Part shown: positions 24,095 through 32,343 of the stretch, piece by piece
How positions within the stretch are numbered: the stretch's first letter is position 1
Layout of the letters: each line of letters starts with the position of its first letter
Assembly (NCBI GenBank): GCA_022824495.1
Contig: JAJDZU010000006.1
Span: forward strand, 62,001 to 126,000
Source of the DNA: Chloroflexota bacterium
GTDB taxonomy: Bacteria; Chloroflexota; UBA11872
Direction: 5' to 3'
DNA length: 64,000 bases
Made by a program: the position numbers and the translations under genes
Notes under the pieces: model-generated
Seen by the model: the letters and a program-made list of their open reading frames with translations, nothing else
What the model was told of the DNA's origin: nothing
Database searches by the model: none

Positions 24095-25246
24095 ATGAAG
24101 ATTGCCGACATCCAGTTCTATTCGTTCAACCCGGGCCGTCGGAACCTGGAGGTGGTGCGGGTCGAATCGGACAACGGCTATTACGGCTGGGGCGAGGTGG
24201 GCCTGACCTCGCGGAACCTGGCGGTGGGCGGGGCCATTGCGCACTTTCGGGATTTCCTGATCGGCCAGGATCCGCGGCGCATCGGGCGCATCTGGCAGGA
24301 GACGTACCGCAGCCAGTACTTCGAAGGCGGACGGGTGCTGACCTCGGCCATGGCGGCCATCGACATTGCGCTGCACGACCTGGTGGCCAAGAGCCTGGGG
24401 GTGCCCGTCTACCAGTTGCTGGGCGGCAAGCAGCGGGACTTCGTGCCGTGTTTCGTCACCACGAACGCACGCAACCAGGACGACCTGGTCGAGGAGGTGA
24501 AGGGCCTGGTGGCGGACGGCTGGGAGTGCATCCGCACGCTGGTGTGGGGCCTGTGGGAGACCGAGGGGCAGGTCTTTTCGCCGCGCGAGTCGGTGGCCAT
24601 TACCGCCGAGTGGCACACGGCGGTGCGCGAGGCGGTGGGGCCGGGTCCCGTGATCGGGCCGGACTATCACCACCGGCTGAGCGTGGCCGAAGCGGCCTCC
24701 TACTGCCAGCGCATGCCGCCGGGGACCATCGACTTCCTGGAAGAGCCGATCCGCGACGAGACGCCGGCGGCCTACGCCACGCTGCGTTCCATGACCGACG
24801 TGCCCTTCGCGATCGGCGAGGAGTTCTCCAGCAAGTGGCAGTTCGCGCCCTACATCGAGCAGGGCCTGACCAACTTCGCCCGCCTGGACGTTTGCAACGT
24901 CGGCGGCTTTACCGAGGCGATGAAGGTGGCGGGCTGGTGCGAGACGCACTACATCGACCTGATGCCGCATAACCCGCTGGGGCCGGTCTGCACGGCGGCC
25001 AGCGTGCACCTGGGCGCGGCGGTGCCGAACTGGGCCTGGCTGGAGGACCGGACGGTTGACCTGGGCCGGCTGTATTCCGACGAGATCTTCCCCGTCCAAC
25101 CCAAGCTGGATGGCACCTGGTACCCGGTGCCGGACGGCCCGGGCCTGGGCGTGGAGATCGACCTGGACGTGATCAAGGAGATTCCCTCCCGCCAAACCGA
25201 AACCCCGCACACGGTTCGACCGGATGGGTCGGTGACGAACTTTTGA
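24095..25246 (+). CDS. Enolase-superfamily sugar-acid dehydratase-like protein, paralog A
   Basis: A 383-residue MR/MLE-type enzyme. Metal ligands: GPDYHHRLS near residue 190 (Asp, with His as acid/base), FLEEPIRD near 217 (Glu) and AIGEEFSS near 243 (Glu); MPHNPLGPV near 290 gives the catalytic His. It probably dehydrates a sugar acid. Paralog B (26191) is very similar along most of the protein, but the loop near residues 141-160 differs (VWGLWETEGQV versus a different sequence), probably in the substrate site. ATG 24095 is the family start. Upstream 45 bases are also duplicated in B. Confidence 0.87.
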   Translation: MKIADIQFYSFNPGRRNLEVVRVESDNGYYGWGEVGLTSRNLAVGGAIAHFRDFLIGQDPRRIGRIWQETYRSQYFEGGRVLTSAMAAIDIALHDLVAKSLGVPVYQLLGGKQRDFVPCFVTTNARNQDDLVEEVKGLVADGWECIRTLVWGLWETEGQVFSPRESVAITAEWHTAVREAVGPGPVIGPDYHHRLSVAEAASYCQRMPPGTIDFLEEPIRDETPAAYATLRSMTDVPFAIGEEFSSKWQFAPYIEQGLTNFARLDVCNVGGFTEAMKVAGWCETHYIDLMPHNPLGPVCTAASVHLGAAVPNWAWLEDRTVDLGRLYSDEIFPVQPKLDGTWYPVPDGPGLGVEIDLDVIKEIPSRQTETPHTVRPDGSVTNF

Positions 25247-25409
25247 GGGTGGTGGGCGCGAGGAATAGGCCTCTCCGCGGCTATATGAACCTCAGAGAGA
25301 GGACGAATGGCGCGGCGTGGAGTCGATTGAGTCCGTAGGCGCTTAGCGGGGTGGGGGATCGGACGATCCCACGGCGTTCGTGGTGATGACGAGTTCGTGA
25401 ATCCTCGCG

Positions 25410-25559
25410 CTAATCACCGGCCGCCGAGCGATCACGTTCGAGCCATCCCTCGAGGCGGGCCACGCGCTCGCCGAGGCTCCGCACATCACGCCAGAGGGCA
25501 AGAACAAGCGCGGCCAAGACGCCGCCAACAACCACGTCGCTAATGATGCTGGCGTCCAT
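25410..25559 (-). CDS. Small single-pass membrane protein with amphipathic helix
   Basis: A 49-residue protein missed by simple length cut-offs. Residues 4-24 form a membrane helix (ISDVVVGGVLAALVLALW), followed by RDVRSLGERVARLEGWLE, a short amphipathic or coiled-coil helix. ATG 25559 has an excellent GGAGGAA site 7 bases upstream, which shows that it is expressed and rules out the longer frame from 25646. Similar small membrane/coiled-coil proteins exist in many bacteria without known function. Confidence 0.65.
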   Translation of the reverse strand: MDASIISDVVVGGVLAALVLALWRDVRSLGERVARLEGWLERDRSAAGD

Positions 25560-25919
25560 GGGCGGTTCCTCCGTGACGGGGTTTCCAGTACCCCGCCGAT
25601 CAGGTGGTATCAAGTCAACGGTCAGCGAACACCCGCCCAGTTGCATTGTAGCCGGTGGCGTTCGGGTTAGAACGTTACGTAAACCAGGAGTGGGCGCGCG
25701 GAAGAACCCTCATCCGAAGGCGAGGAGTGAGCGAAGAGAAGTGAGAAGTGAGATCGGACGGGACCCTGAGGGTGGAATGGGGGTGGTTGCCCGGAAGCCC
25801 CCTCACCTCCTTCTGGCGAAGTCGCCAGAATTCTCCTCTCCCCTTGGAGAGGGGAAAGATCGGCGGCGCTTTCGAGGACGCGGGGCGTTTGGCAATGGTC
25901 TCCTTGGGGACCGACAGAC
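25560..25919. other. Repeat-rich intergenic region
   Basis: These 360 bases between the small membrane protein and DUF2283 contain no recognisable gene. They hold dispersed-repeat material at 25690-25860: GGCGCGCGGAAGAACCCTCA, then GAAGTGAGAAGTGAGA direct repeats, and two hairpins, at about 25816-25835 (TTCTGGCGA/TCGCCAGAA) and 25837-25856 (CCTCTCC/GGAGAGG). Confidence 0.6.
25690..25860. repeat. Interspersed inverted-repeat element, second copy
   Basis: It shares GCGCGGAAGA(A)CCCTCA with the element in the HIT gene and ends in CTCTCCCCTTGGAGAGGGG. It includes two hairpins. These features suggest a mobile, MITE-like or REP-like sequence; no transposase is in the window. Confidence 0.55.
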
Positions 25920-26117
25920 GTGAAGGTGAGCTATGACCCCGGGACGGACACGGTGGTCATCAGGCTGCGCGAGTCCGAGATTGTGGAGAGTGACGAGGTT
26001 CGGCCGGGGGTGATCGCGGACTTTGATTCAGCCGGTGAGGTGGTGCGCTTTGAGGTGCTTGAGGCGTCGCGCGTCGTTGAGAATCCGCGCGAGATGCGGT
26101 TCGTGATCGCCGAGTAG
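25920..26117 (+). CDS. DUF2283 domain-containing protein
   Basis: A 65-residue protein. MKVSYDPGTDTVVIRLRE, GVIADFDSAGEVVRFEVLEAS matches the small all-beta DUF2283 family. The role is unknown; genes of this family often occur near toxin-antitoxin-type or DUF4258 genes, but no partner is visible here. GTG 25920 fits the family N-terminus (MK..YD). It sits directly before enolase paralog B. Confidence 0.78.
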   Translation: MKVSYDPGTDTVVIRLRESEIVESDEVRPGVIADFDSAGEVVRFEVLEASRVVENPREMRFVIAE

Positions 26118-26146
26118 TAACTCGGGCTCCGAGTCGCGGCGTTGGC

Positions 26147-26180
26147 TGGCACCATGAGGCGTGCCGTTCGCTCCCGAGGC
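26147..26180 (+). promoter_or_regulatory. Upstream element shared by the two enolase-superfamily paralogs
   Basis: GGCTGGCACCATGAGGCGTG at 26147 matches GGCTGGCACCATGACGCGTG at 24049 almost exactly, with the same distance (about 44 bases) to the ATG. The gene at 5510 has a loosely similar GGTGCCAATATGACGCG. It could be a promoter or an operator duplicated with the gene. Confidence 0.4.
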
Positions 26181-26190
26181 AGGCGCCGTT

Positions 26191-27345
26191 ATGAAGATCG
26201 CCGACATCCAGTTTCATGCCTTCAACCCGGGCTTTCGCAACGTGCAGACCGTGCGGATCGAGTCCGACAACGGTTACTACGGCTGGGGCGAGGCCGGCCT
26301 GAGCACCCGCGACCTGGCGGTGGGCGGAGCGGTGTCGCATTTCCGCGACTTCCTGATCGGCCAGGACCCGCGCCAGATCGGGCGCATCTGGCAGGAGGTC
26401 TATCGCAGCCAGTACTTCGAGGGCGGGCGCGTGCTGACCTCGGCGATGTCGGCCATAGACATCGCCCTGCACGACCTGGTGGCCAAGAGCCTGGGCGTGC
26501 CGGTCTACCAGCTGTTGGGCGGCAAGCAGCGGGACTTCGTGCCCTGCTTCGTGACCACGCGGTCCAACGACCTGGACGAGCTGATCGCGGAGGTGAAGGG
26601 GCTGGTGGCGGATGGCTGGGAGTGCATCCGGACCTCCATGTACGGTCCGGGGATCAGCGACGGCAGCAACCGCTTTGAGCCGCGCGAGTCGGTGGCCGTG
26701 ACCGCCGAGTGGCACACGGCGCTGCGCGAGGCCGTGGGGCCAGGACCGGTGCTGGGCCCCGACTACCACCACCGCCTGAGCGTGGCCGAGGCGGCCTCGT
26801 ACTGCCAGCGCATGCCGCCGGGCACTATCGATTTCCTGGAAGAGCCGATTCGCGACGAGAGCCCGAACGCCTACGCCACGCTGCGCACGATGACCGACGT
26901 GCCCTTCGCGATCGGCGAGGAGTTTTCGAGCAAGTGGCAGTTCGCGCCGTATATCGAGCAGGGCCTGACGAACTTTGCGCGGGTGGACATCTGCAATGTG
27001 GGCGGGTTCACGGAGGCCATGAAGGTGGCGGGCTGGTGCGAGGTCCATTACATCGACCTGATGCCGCACAACCCGCTGGGCCCGGTCTGCACGGCGGCCA
27101 GCGTGCACATGGGCGCGGCGGTACCGAACTGGGCCTGGCTGGAGGACCGCGGACCGGACCTCGGACGGCTCTACTCGGACGAGCTATTCCCGGTCCAGCA
27201 CAAGCTGGACGGCGTCTGGTACCCCGTGCCCGACACGCCGGGTCTTGGCGTGGAGATTGACCTGGATATTGTGAAGGAACTCCCGGTCAGCCACTGGGAG
27301 GCCCCGCACCTGACGCGGCCGGACGGGTCGGTGACGAACTGGTAG
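26191..27345 (+). CDS. Enolase-superfamily sugar-acid dehydratase-like protein, paralog B
   Basis: A 384-residue near-duplicate of paralog A, with the same metal ligands (PDYHHRLS, LEEPIRD, GEEFSS) and MPHNPLGPV. The loop near residues 141-160 differs (YGPGISDGSNRFE), suggesting a different substrate acid. The upstream region with GGCTGGCACCATGA is shared with paralog A, so the two arose by tandem duplication including regulatory DNA, now separated by DUF2283 and the repeat region. The ATG at 26191 is the family start. It is followed after 45 bases by the ABC exporter pair. Confidence 0.88.
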   Translation: MKIADIQFHAFNPGFRNVQTVRIESDNGYYGWGEAGLSTRDLAVGGAVSHFRDFLIGQDPRQIGRIWQEVYRSQYFEGGRVLTSAMSAIDIALHDLVAKSLGVPVYQLLGGKQRDFVPCFVTTRSNDLDELIAEVKGLVADGWECIRTSMYGPGISDGSNRFEPRESVAVTAEWHTALREAVGPGPVLGPDYHHRLSVAEAASYCQRMPPGTIDFLEEPIRDESPNAYATLRTMTDVPFAIGEEFSSKWQFAPYIEQGLTNFARVDICNVGGFTEAMKVAGWCEVHYIDLMPHNPLGPVCTAASVHMGAAVPNWAWLEDRGPDLGRLYSDELFPVQHKLDGVWYPVPDTPGLGVEIDLDIVKELPVSHWEAPHLTRPDGSVTNW

Positions 27346-27390
27346 CGGGGGACTGACGATGGTGTTCTGCGCGTCCGCGTCGCTCGCGAC

Positions 27391-29136
27391 ATGACGCGCA
27401 GGATCCCGGCCGGGGCTCGCCTGCTTGCGGGCTACATGGTCAAGCGCTGGCGGATGTACGCGCTGCTGTGGGCGATCTCCACGGCCGGCGTGGCTGTGCA
27501 GACGGTGACTCCGTTCATGGTCCGCGCCCTGCTGGACGACGCGCTGCCGGCCCGCGAAATCGGGCTTGTCGTGGTCCTGGTGCTGGCCATCGGCTGCGCG
27601 TACGGCTTCCATCGTTTCACCGTCATCGCCAACCGGATTGGCCGCGAGCGCGGGCTGGTGCGCACCAACCAGGACCTGCGCACGGACATCTTCGCCCGAA
27701 TGATTCGCCGCGACGGGCGCTTCTTCGACCGGCAGACCAGCGGAGAACTGACCGATCGGCTAATTCGAGATACGCAGGCGGCGAGTCACTGGGCTCAGCA
27801 CCTGGTCATGAAGGGGTTCCTGGGAACGATCGAGCTCGCCGGTCCCCTGATCGCGGCGTTCATCCTGAACTGGCGAATGGCGGCGGCGATGCTGGCGCTG
27901 GCACCGGTCCTGCTGCTGATCCGGCGCTTCATCACGCCGCGCGAGCAGGCCGCGCTGCAAACCGAACGCCAGCTCTCGGGGGACGTTCGCTCGTTCGCGC
28001 AGGAAGCCATCGCGGGCCGTCGCTTCATCCGGGCGTCCCACACCCATGCCAGCGCCCAGGCTCGCTTGCGCGAACTCAATCAGCGGCTGCTGACCGAGGG
28101 CTCGTACCGCGTCACCACGCTGGCCAACTACCAGGACAACATGTGGATGACGGCTCGCGGCCTGGGCCTGCTGCTGGTGTTTGCGGTGGGCATCGCCGAA
28201 ACCGCCAGCGGCCGCACCACGCCGGGCACGCTGGCCGCCTTTGTGCTGGCAGCCATGCTCTTCTACTCCGCGCTGGGCTTCATGCTGGACTTCTACACGA
28301 TGCTGCACCGGCTGCTGGCGCCCTGGCGGCGGATCGCGCCGCTGCTGGACAACCCGCCGGATGCGGCGGCGGGTCGCCAGCCGGTCCGCTCAGGCGCTCC
28401 GGATGTGTCCTTCAGCAACGTCTCATTCGCCTACACCGACGACCGCGAGGCGCCGCTGCGCGACGTGAGCTTTGAGGCGGCGCCCGGCGAGTTCCTGGCC
28501 GTGGTCGGGCCTACGGGGTCAGGTAAGACCACGGTGGCGGACCTGCTGATGCGCTTCTACACGCCGCGGTCGGGCTCGGTGACCCTGAACGGCGTGGACG
28601 TGTCGGAGTTGTCCGCGCACGAGCTTCGACGCGTGGTTGGCATCGTCCCGCAGGACACCGCCCTGTTGAACGAGAGCATCCGCGAGAACCTGCAGATCGC
28701 CGCGCCGGAGGCGGACGAGGTTGAGCTGAGCGAGGCGATGCGCGCCGCCGAGCTTCACGAGTTTGCAGCCTCGCTGCCGGACAGCTACGACACGGTGATA
28801 GGCGATCGCGGGGTTCGGCTCAGCGGCGGGCAGCGTCAGCGCCTGGCGATCGCCCGCGTGCTGCTGCAAGACCCTCCGCTGCTGATCCTGGATGAAGCGA
28901 CGTCCTCGCTGGACAGCCTGACCGAGCGGCGCATCCAGGCCGCGCTGGATCGGGCCAGCGAGGGGCGCACGGTCATCGCGATCGCCCACCGGCTGGCGAC
29001 CATCATCAACGCCGACCGGGTTTTGGTGCTGGACGGCGGACGCATTGTCGACCAGGGCACGGTGACCGAACTCAGGGAGCGGGACGGCTTGTTCCGGGCG
29101 ATGTACGACACGCAGTTCGCGGCGGCGGAGGCCTAG
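27391..29136 (+). CDS. ABC exporter subunit 1 (membrane domain fused to ATPase)
   Basis: A 581-residue half transporter. The N-terminal 300 residues contain six hydrophobic helices of a type I exporter. The ATPase domain has GPTGSGKTT (Walker A, near residue 372), LSGGQRQRLAIAR (signature, near 475) and LLILDEATSSLD (Walker B with catalytic Glu, near 495), and a switch His in AIAHRLAT. It starts at ATG 27391. The stop precedes the second subunit's GTG by one base, so the two are cotranscribed and probably form a heterodimer for lipid, drug or peptide export. Confidence 0.88.
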   Translation: MTRRIPAGARLLAGYMVKRWRMYALLWAISTAGVAVQTVTPFMVRALLDDALPAREIGLVVVLVLAIGCAYGFHRFTVIANRIGRERGLVRTNQDLRTDIFARMIRRDGRFFDRQTSGELTDRLIRDTQAASHWAQHLVMKGFLGTIELAGPLIAAFILNWRMAAAMLALAPVLLLIRRFITPREQAALQTERQLSGDVRSFAQEAIAGRRFIRASHTHASAQARLRELNQRLLTEGSYRVTTLANYQDNMWMTARGLGLLLVFAVGIAETASGRTTPGTLAAFVLAAMLFYSALGFMLDFYTMLHRLLAPWRRIAPLLDNPPDAAAGRQPVRSGAPDVSFSNVSFAYTDDREAPLRDVSFEAAPGEFLAVVGPTGSGKTTVADLLMRFYTPRSGSVTLNGVDVSELSAHELRRVVGIVPQDTALLNESIRENLQIAAPEADEVELSEAMRAAELHEFAASLPDSYDTVIGDRGVRLSGGQRQRLAIARVLLQDPPLLILDEATSSLDSLTERRIQAALDRASEGRTVIAIAHRLATIINADRVLVLDGGRIVDQGTVTELRERDGLFRAMYDTQFAAAEA

Positions 29137-29137
29137 C

Positions 29138-30922
29138 GTGCCGGCCGGGAAGCCCGAGGACCAGGCCGGCGATGGCGGCTGGCGCGAACTGCGACAGGTG
29201 CTGGCCGTCGCGCCGCCGAAGCGCTCGACGATTGCCGTCACCGCACTCCTCGCCTCGCTGACCATCGCGTTTGCGGTGGCCGGCGCCCTGGCCCTGCGCG
29301 AACTCGTGAACGAGGGCGTCTACGCAGGATTCCCGGACGCGCTCGGGGTGCTGATCCTGACCGCGGCTGGCCCGACGCTATCAGTCGGCACCGGCTGGGT
29401 GCTGGCTGCCCGCGCGGAACGGCTTGGCTTTCGAGCCAGCGCGCGGCTGACGGAGCGGGTCTTCGCCCATGTGCAGCGTGTGCGGATGGACGTATTGGAC
29501 GGCATGCGTTCCGGCGAACTGACCGCGCGGGTGATCGACGATCCGACTGAACTGGCCTGGCAAGCTCGCTGGGGCGCGGGGGCCGGCCTCTTCGCTCTGG
29601 CCTTCGGACTGGCCACGGTCATCACCACCGCCATCATCAACTGGCGTCTGCTGGGGCTCGTCGTCGTCGTGACGCCGCTCTTCTTCGTGCTCACCCGACG
29701 GTTCGGTTATGGGCTGCGCCGCCTGGCCGCGTACGACCGATTGGTCTCGCAATCCGACCTGGCGGCGTTCGCGCAGGAACGACTGGGCGCGTCCCGCCTG
29801 GTGCAGGCGAGCCGGGCCGAGGACCGCGAGACGAGCCGGTTCTCAGATCTGGCCGAGCGGCTGAGCCGCGACCACCTGCGCGAGTTCCTGGCCGGCCGCA
29901 CGTCCGGCGACGTCGGCATCGCGCTCGCCTGGTTGACGGCGCCGATCCTGATATTCGGCCTGGGCAGCATCGAGTATCTCAACGGACGGCTGACGACGGG
30001 TGACATTGCCGCGCTGATCAGCGTGCTCATGGCCCTGGTCAAGATCACAATGACGGCCACCGTCTATTGGTTTGAACTGGCGCCAATCTTTGCGGCGGCA
30101 CGCCGGCTCAACGAAACCCTGAGCCTTCCAACCGAGGATGACTCCGTGTCCGCGCACCACGACCTGGCGCATCCGCCCGCGCTGGCGTTCAGCGGCGTCG
30201 CGTTCCGCCATCGTTCGACCGACGTGCAACCGCTGGCGGACTTCAGTCTTATTGCGGAGGCCGGACAGGTCACCGCGCTGGTCGGCGAGAGCGGCTCCGA
30301 CAAGTCGACCGCGGCGGAGCTGATTGCGCGGTTCTTTGATGTCGACCAGGGGCAGATTGAGCTCGACGGCCGCCCGATCCAGTCGCTGAGCCGCTATCAA
30401 GTCCGCCGGTCAATGGCGTTGGTTGCGCAGGATCCCATCTTCTTCAGCGCGAACATTCGCGACAACCTGACGTTCGGGCTGGCGGACGTGGACGACCGCG
30501 ACCTTGAGCGCGCGTGCCGGATCGCACGGATTCACGACTTCATCCTGTCGCTGCCCGAGGGCTACGACACGGAGATTGGAGAGCGCGCCTCGCACCTGTC
30601 GGGCGGCGAGCGCCAGCGCCTGGCAATCGCCCGCGCACTTCTCACCAATCCCGACGTCCTGATTCTCGACGAGGCGACGTCCGCCCTCGACTCGGTGACC
30701 GAGCGCGAGGTCTACGACGGTGTGCTGGCCGATTCGACGAGTCGGACGGTGCTGGTCATCGCCCACCGCCTATCCACTGTGCGCAACGCCGACCGCATTT
30801 TTGTACTCGAAGATGGGCGCGTAGCCGAAACCGGGACGCACGACCAACTGATGGCAGCCGACGGCCCGTACCAACGTCTCTACGCCGCCCAGGCGTCGCC
30901 AACAGGGGCCCAGGGCCGCTGA
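29138..30922 (+). CDS. ABC exporter subunit 2 with altered Walker A
   Basis: A 594-residue partner of subunit 1 with the same six-helix plus ATPase architecture. The Walker A reads GESGSDKST: the glycine before the Lys of GxxxxGK(S/T) is Asp, a one-base change from GGC to GAC. LSGGERQRLAIAR, LILDEATSALD and IAHRLST are intact. Heterodimeric exporters often have one weakened site, but it is usually at the catalytic Glu; loss of the Walker A glycine could impair nucleotide binding here or be a sequencing error. The start GTG 29138 follows the upstream stop by one base. Confidence 0.87.
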   Translation: MPAGKPEDQAGDGGWRELRQVLAVAPPKRSTIAVTALLASLTIAFAVAGALALRELVNEGVYAGFPDALGVLILTAAGPTLSVGTGWVLAARAERLGFRASARLTERVFAHVQRVRMDVLDGMRSGELTARVIDDPTELAWQARWGAGAGLFALAFGLATVITTAIINWRLLGLVVVVTPLFFVLTRRFGYGLRRLAAYDRLVSQSDLAAFAQERLGASRLVQASRAEDRETSRFSDLAERLSRDHLREFLAGRTSGDVGIALAWLTAPILIFGLGSIEYLNGRLTTGDIAALISVLMALVKITMTATVYWFELAPIFAAARRLNETLSLPTEDDSVSAHHDLAHPPALAFSGVAFRHRSTDVQPLADFSLIAEAGQVTALVGESGSDKSTAAELIARFFDVDQGQIELDGRPIQSLSRYQVRRSMALVAQDPIFFSANIRDNLTFGLADVDDRDLERACRIARIHDFILSLPEGYDTEIGERASHLSGGERQRLAIARALLTNPDVLILDEATSALDSVTEREVYDGVLADSTSRTVLVIAHRLSTVRNADRIFVLEDGRVAETGTHDQLMAADGPYQRLYAAQASPTGAQGR

Positions 30923-30930
30923 GAAAGCCC

Positions 30931-31968
30931 TCAGGCAGGTCTTGGCGCGGGGGCGGCCATGAGGTGGGGGCCGTTGGTGGCGGAGGACTGGCGGGCGAGG
31001 TCGTAGACGCCGTCCTGGAGTTCGAGGACGCGGACGGCCTGGCGCAGGGGGATTGGCGGCGGGTCGCCGCTTTCCAGCGCTTCGATGGAGCGGCCCATGA
31101 TGCTGGCCATCATGTCGGAGCGCGGCGTCTCATCGTAGACCTTGACGCCCTGGCTGGTATGCACCTGCACCTGGCCAACGAGCTCGGCGGTGTACTGGCC
31201 GAGGATGATCGCGTTGGTGCCCACGGCGCGGATGACGTACTCGCCCGAATGGTCGCCCAGCGGGTAGGCGTAGCTGCATTCCACGAGGCCGGTGCTGCCG
31301 TCGGCGGCGCGAAACAGGCCGGCGGCGTAGTCCTCGAACGGGCGCTGGAACATGGCGTTGGAAATTACGCCGGCCACGGCCTGCACCGGCTGACCGCCCA
31401 TGGCGTCCAGCATGATGTCGATGCCGTGCTGGCACTCCACCGCCCAGCAACCGCCGCCCGAGATGGAAGGGTCGTTGTGCCAGGCGGAGGGCATGTTGTC
31501 GTAGCGGGCGGGCGTTGAGGTGCTGAGGCGGCTGTGGAAGTGGGCCAGGTCGCCGAGCGTGCCGTCGGCGATCGATTGGCCGATGACTTCGAACACCTTG
31601 AGTTCGCGCGTGGGCAGGGTGAGCGCACCCCAAACACCCGCAGCCTCGGCGGCCTCAACGGCCGGTCGCAACCGGTCGGCGCAGTCCGCCCAGGGCTTGT
31701 CGAACAGGGAGGGCACGCCGGCATCCACGCATGCCTGCAGGTAGTCAGGGGCCAGGGTGTGGCGGCCGGATACCAGCGCGACGTCGGGGTTCACGGCCTC
31801 CAGGCACTCGGCGGCGGTATCGAAGACTGGGCAGCCGAAGGTCTCCGCCATGGTCGTCCGTTCGGACTCCAGCGGGTCGAACGCGCCGACAATCTCATGC
31901 CCAAGCTGGACGGCGGTGCGGCCCATCCCGAACCCGTGATGACTGTAGGAAAGGACGACGGCGCGCAT
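30931..31968 (-). CDS. Gfo/Idh/MocA-like oxidoreductase
   Basis: A 345-residue protein. The N-terminus (MRAVVLSYSHHGFGMGR) lacks the classical GxGxxG, unlike other family members here, but SLFDKPWAD near residue 93 is the family's lysine motif and GGGCWAVECQHGIDI is the His-containing substrate helix. It may be a non-canonical oxidoreductase of a sugar-like compound or a cofactor-poor member. It converges with the ABC exporter pair (8 bases). The start ATG 31968 is supported by the fold start. No neighbouring gene suggests a substrate. Confidence 0.8.
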   Translation of the reverse strand: MRAVVLSYSHHGFGMGRTAVQLGHEIVGAFDPLESERTTMAETFGCPVFDTAAECLEAVNPDVALVSGRHTLAPDYLQACVDAGVPSLFDKPWADCADRLRPAVEAAEAAGVWGALTLPTRELKVFEVIGQSIADGTLGDLAHFHSRLSTSTPARYDNMPSAWHNDPSISGGGCWAVECQHGIDIMLDAMGGQPVQAVAGVISNAMFQRPFEDYAAGLFRAADGSTGLVECSYAYPLGDHSGEYVIRAVGTNAIILGQYTAELVGQVQVHTSQGVKVYDETPRSDMMASIMGRSIEALESGDPPPIPLRQAVRVLELQDGVYDLARQSSATNGPHLMAAPAPRPA

Positions 31969-32074
31969 GCGGGGGACTCCGGTGCGATGGTCGGCGGGTG
32001 AGTGTACGGGTCGGTGGGCCTGCGTTCAGACGGTCGCGGGGGGATTGTTTCCGCATACGCAAGGCTGAGGCCGG

Positions 32075-32080
32075 TATAGT
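32075..32080 (+). promoter_or_regulatory. Candidate -10 box of the NYN leader
   Basis: TATAGT in GGCCGGTATAGTGAACGC lies 80 bases before the truncated NYN ATG. Transcription would start near 32087, just before two hairpins. The -35 hexamer is not evident. Confidence 0.4.
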
Positions 32081-32086
32081 GAACGC

Positions 32087-32150
32087 AATTCCCCCAGCTG
32101 TTTCTGACGGCTGGGATGGGGCCACCTCCGGGTGGCCCCTGAAATTTTAA
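32087..32150 (+). ncRNA. Structured leader or short RNA before the NYN remnant
   Basis: Two hairpins follow the -10 box. The first has a stem CCCAGC/GCTGGG (32093-32098 with 32110-32115). The second is a perfect 9-bp stem GGGGCCACC/GGTGGCCCC (32118-32126 with 32131-32139) with a TCCG loop, followed by TGAAATTTT, an intrinsic-terminator shape. The layout suggests an attenuator-like leader or a short RNA of about 60 bases. Confidence 0.4.
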
Positions 32151-32154
32151 CGGC

Positions 32155-32325
32155 ATGGGCCTGCGAACCAACGTCTACGTGGACGGGTTCAACCTCTACT
32201 ACGGTGCGCTGCGTAAGACGCCGTATCGCTGGCTGGACCTGCGAGAGCTTTGCCAGCCCGTTTTGGGACCTGGCCACGAGTTGGAGCGGCCCTGCCCCTC
32301 TACGGCTGAAGTCAAGCCGGCATAA
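32155..32325 (+). pseudogene. NYN domain nuclease, C-terminally truncated
   Basis: A 56-codon frame starts MGLRTNVYVDGFNLYYGAL and RKTPYRWLDLRELCQPVL, which are the first strand and helix of NYN (PIN-like) ribonucleases of the LabA/YacP-like group; the Asp in VDGFN is the first acidic catalytic residue. Family proteins are 150-250 residues; here the frame ends after a non-homologous short tail at TAA 32323-32325, so the remaining acidic residues are lost and activity is unlikely. It converges with the NucS-like gene 18 bases on, as if a rearrangement had removed the 3' part. It was too short to be found by length-based ORF listing. Confidence 0.72.
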
Positions 32326-32343
32326 CGAACGCGTTAACCGACG

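Noticed and set aside
30300-30310. Loss of ABC subunit 2 function
   Set aside because: Only one residue differs; other motifs are intact, so it is not called a pseudogene.
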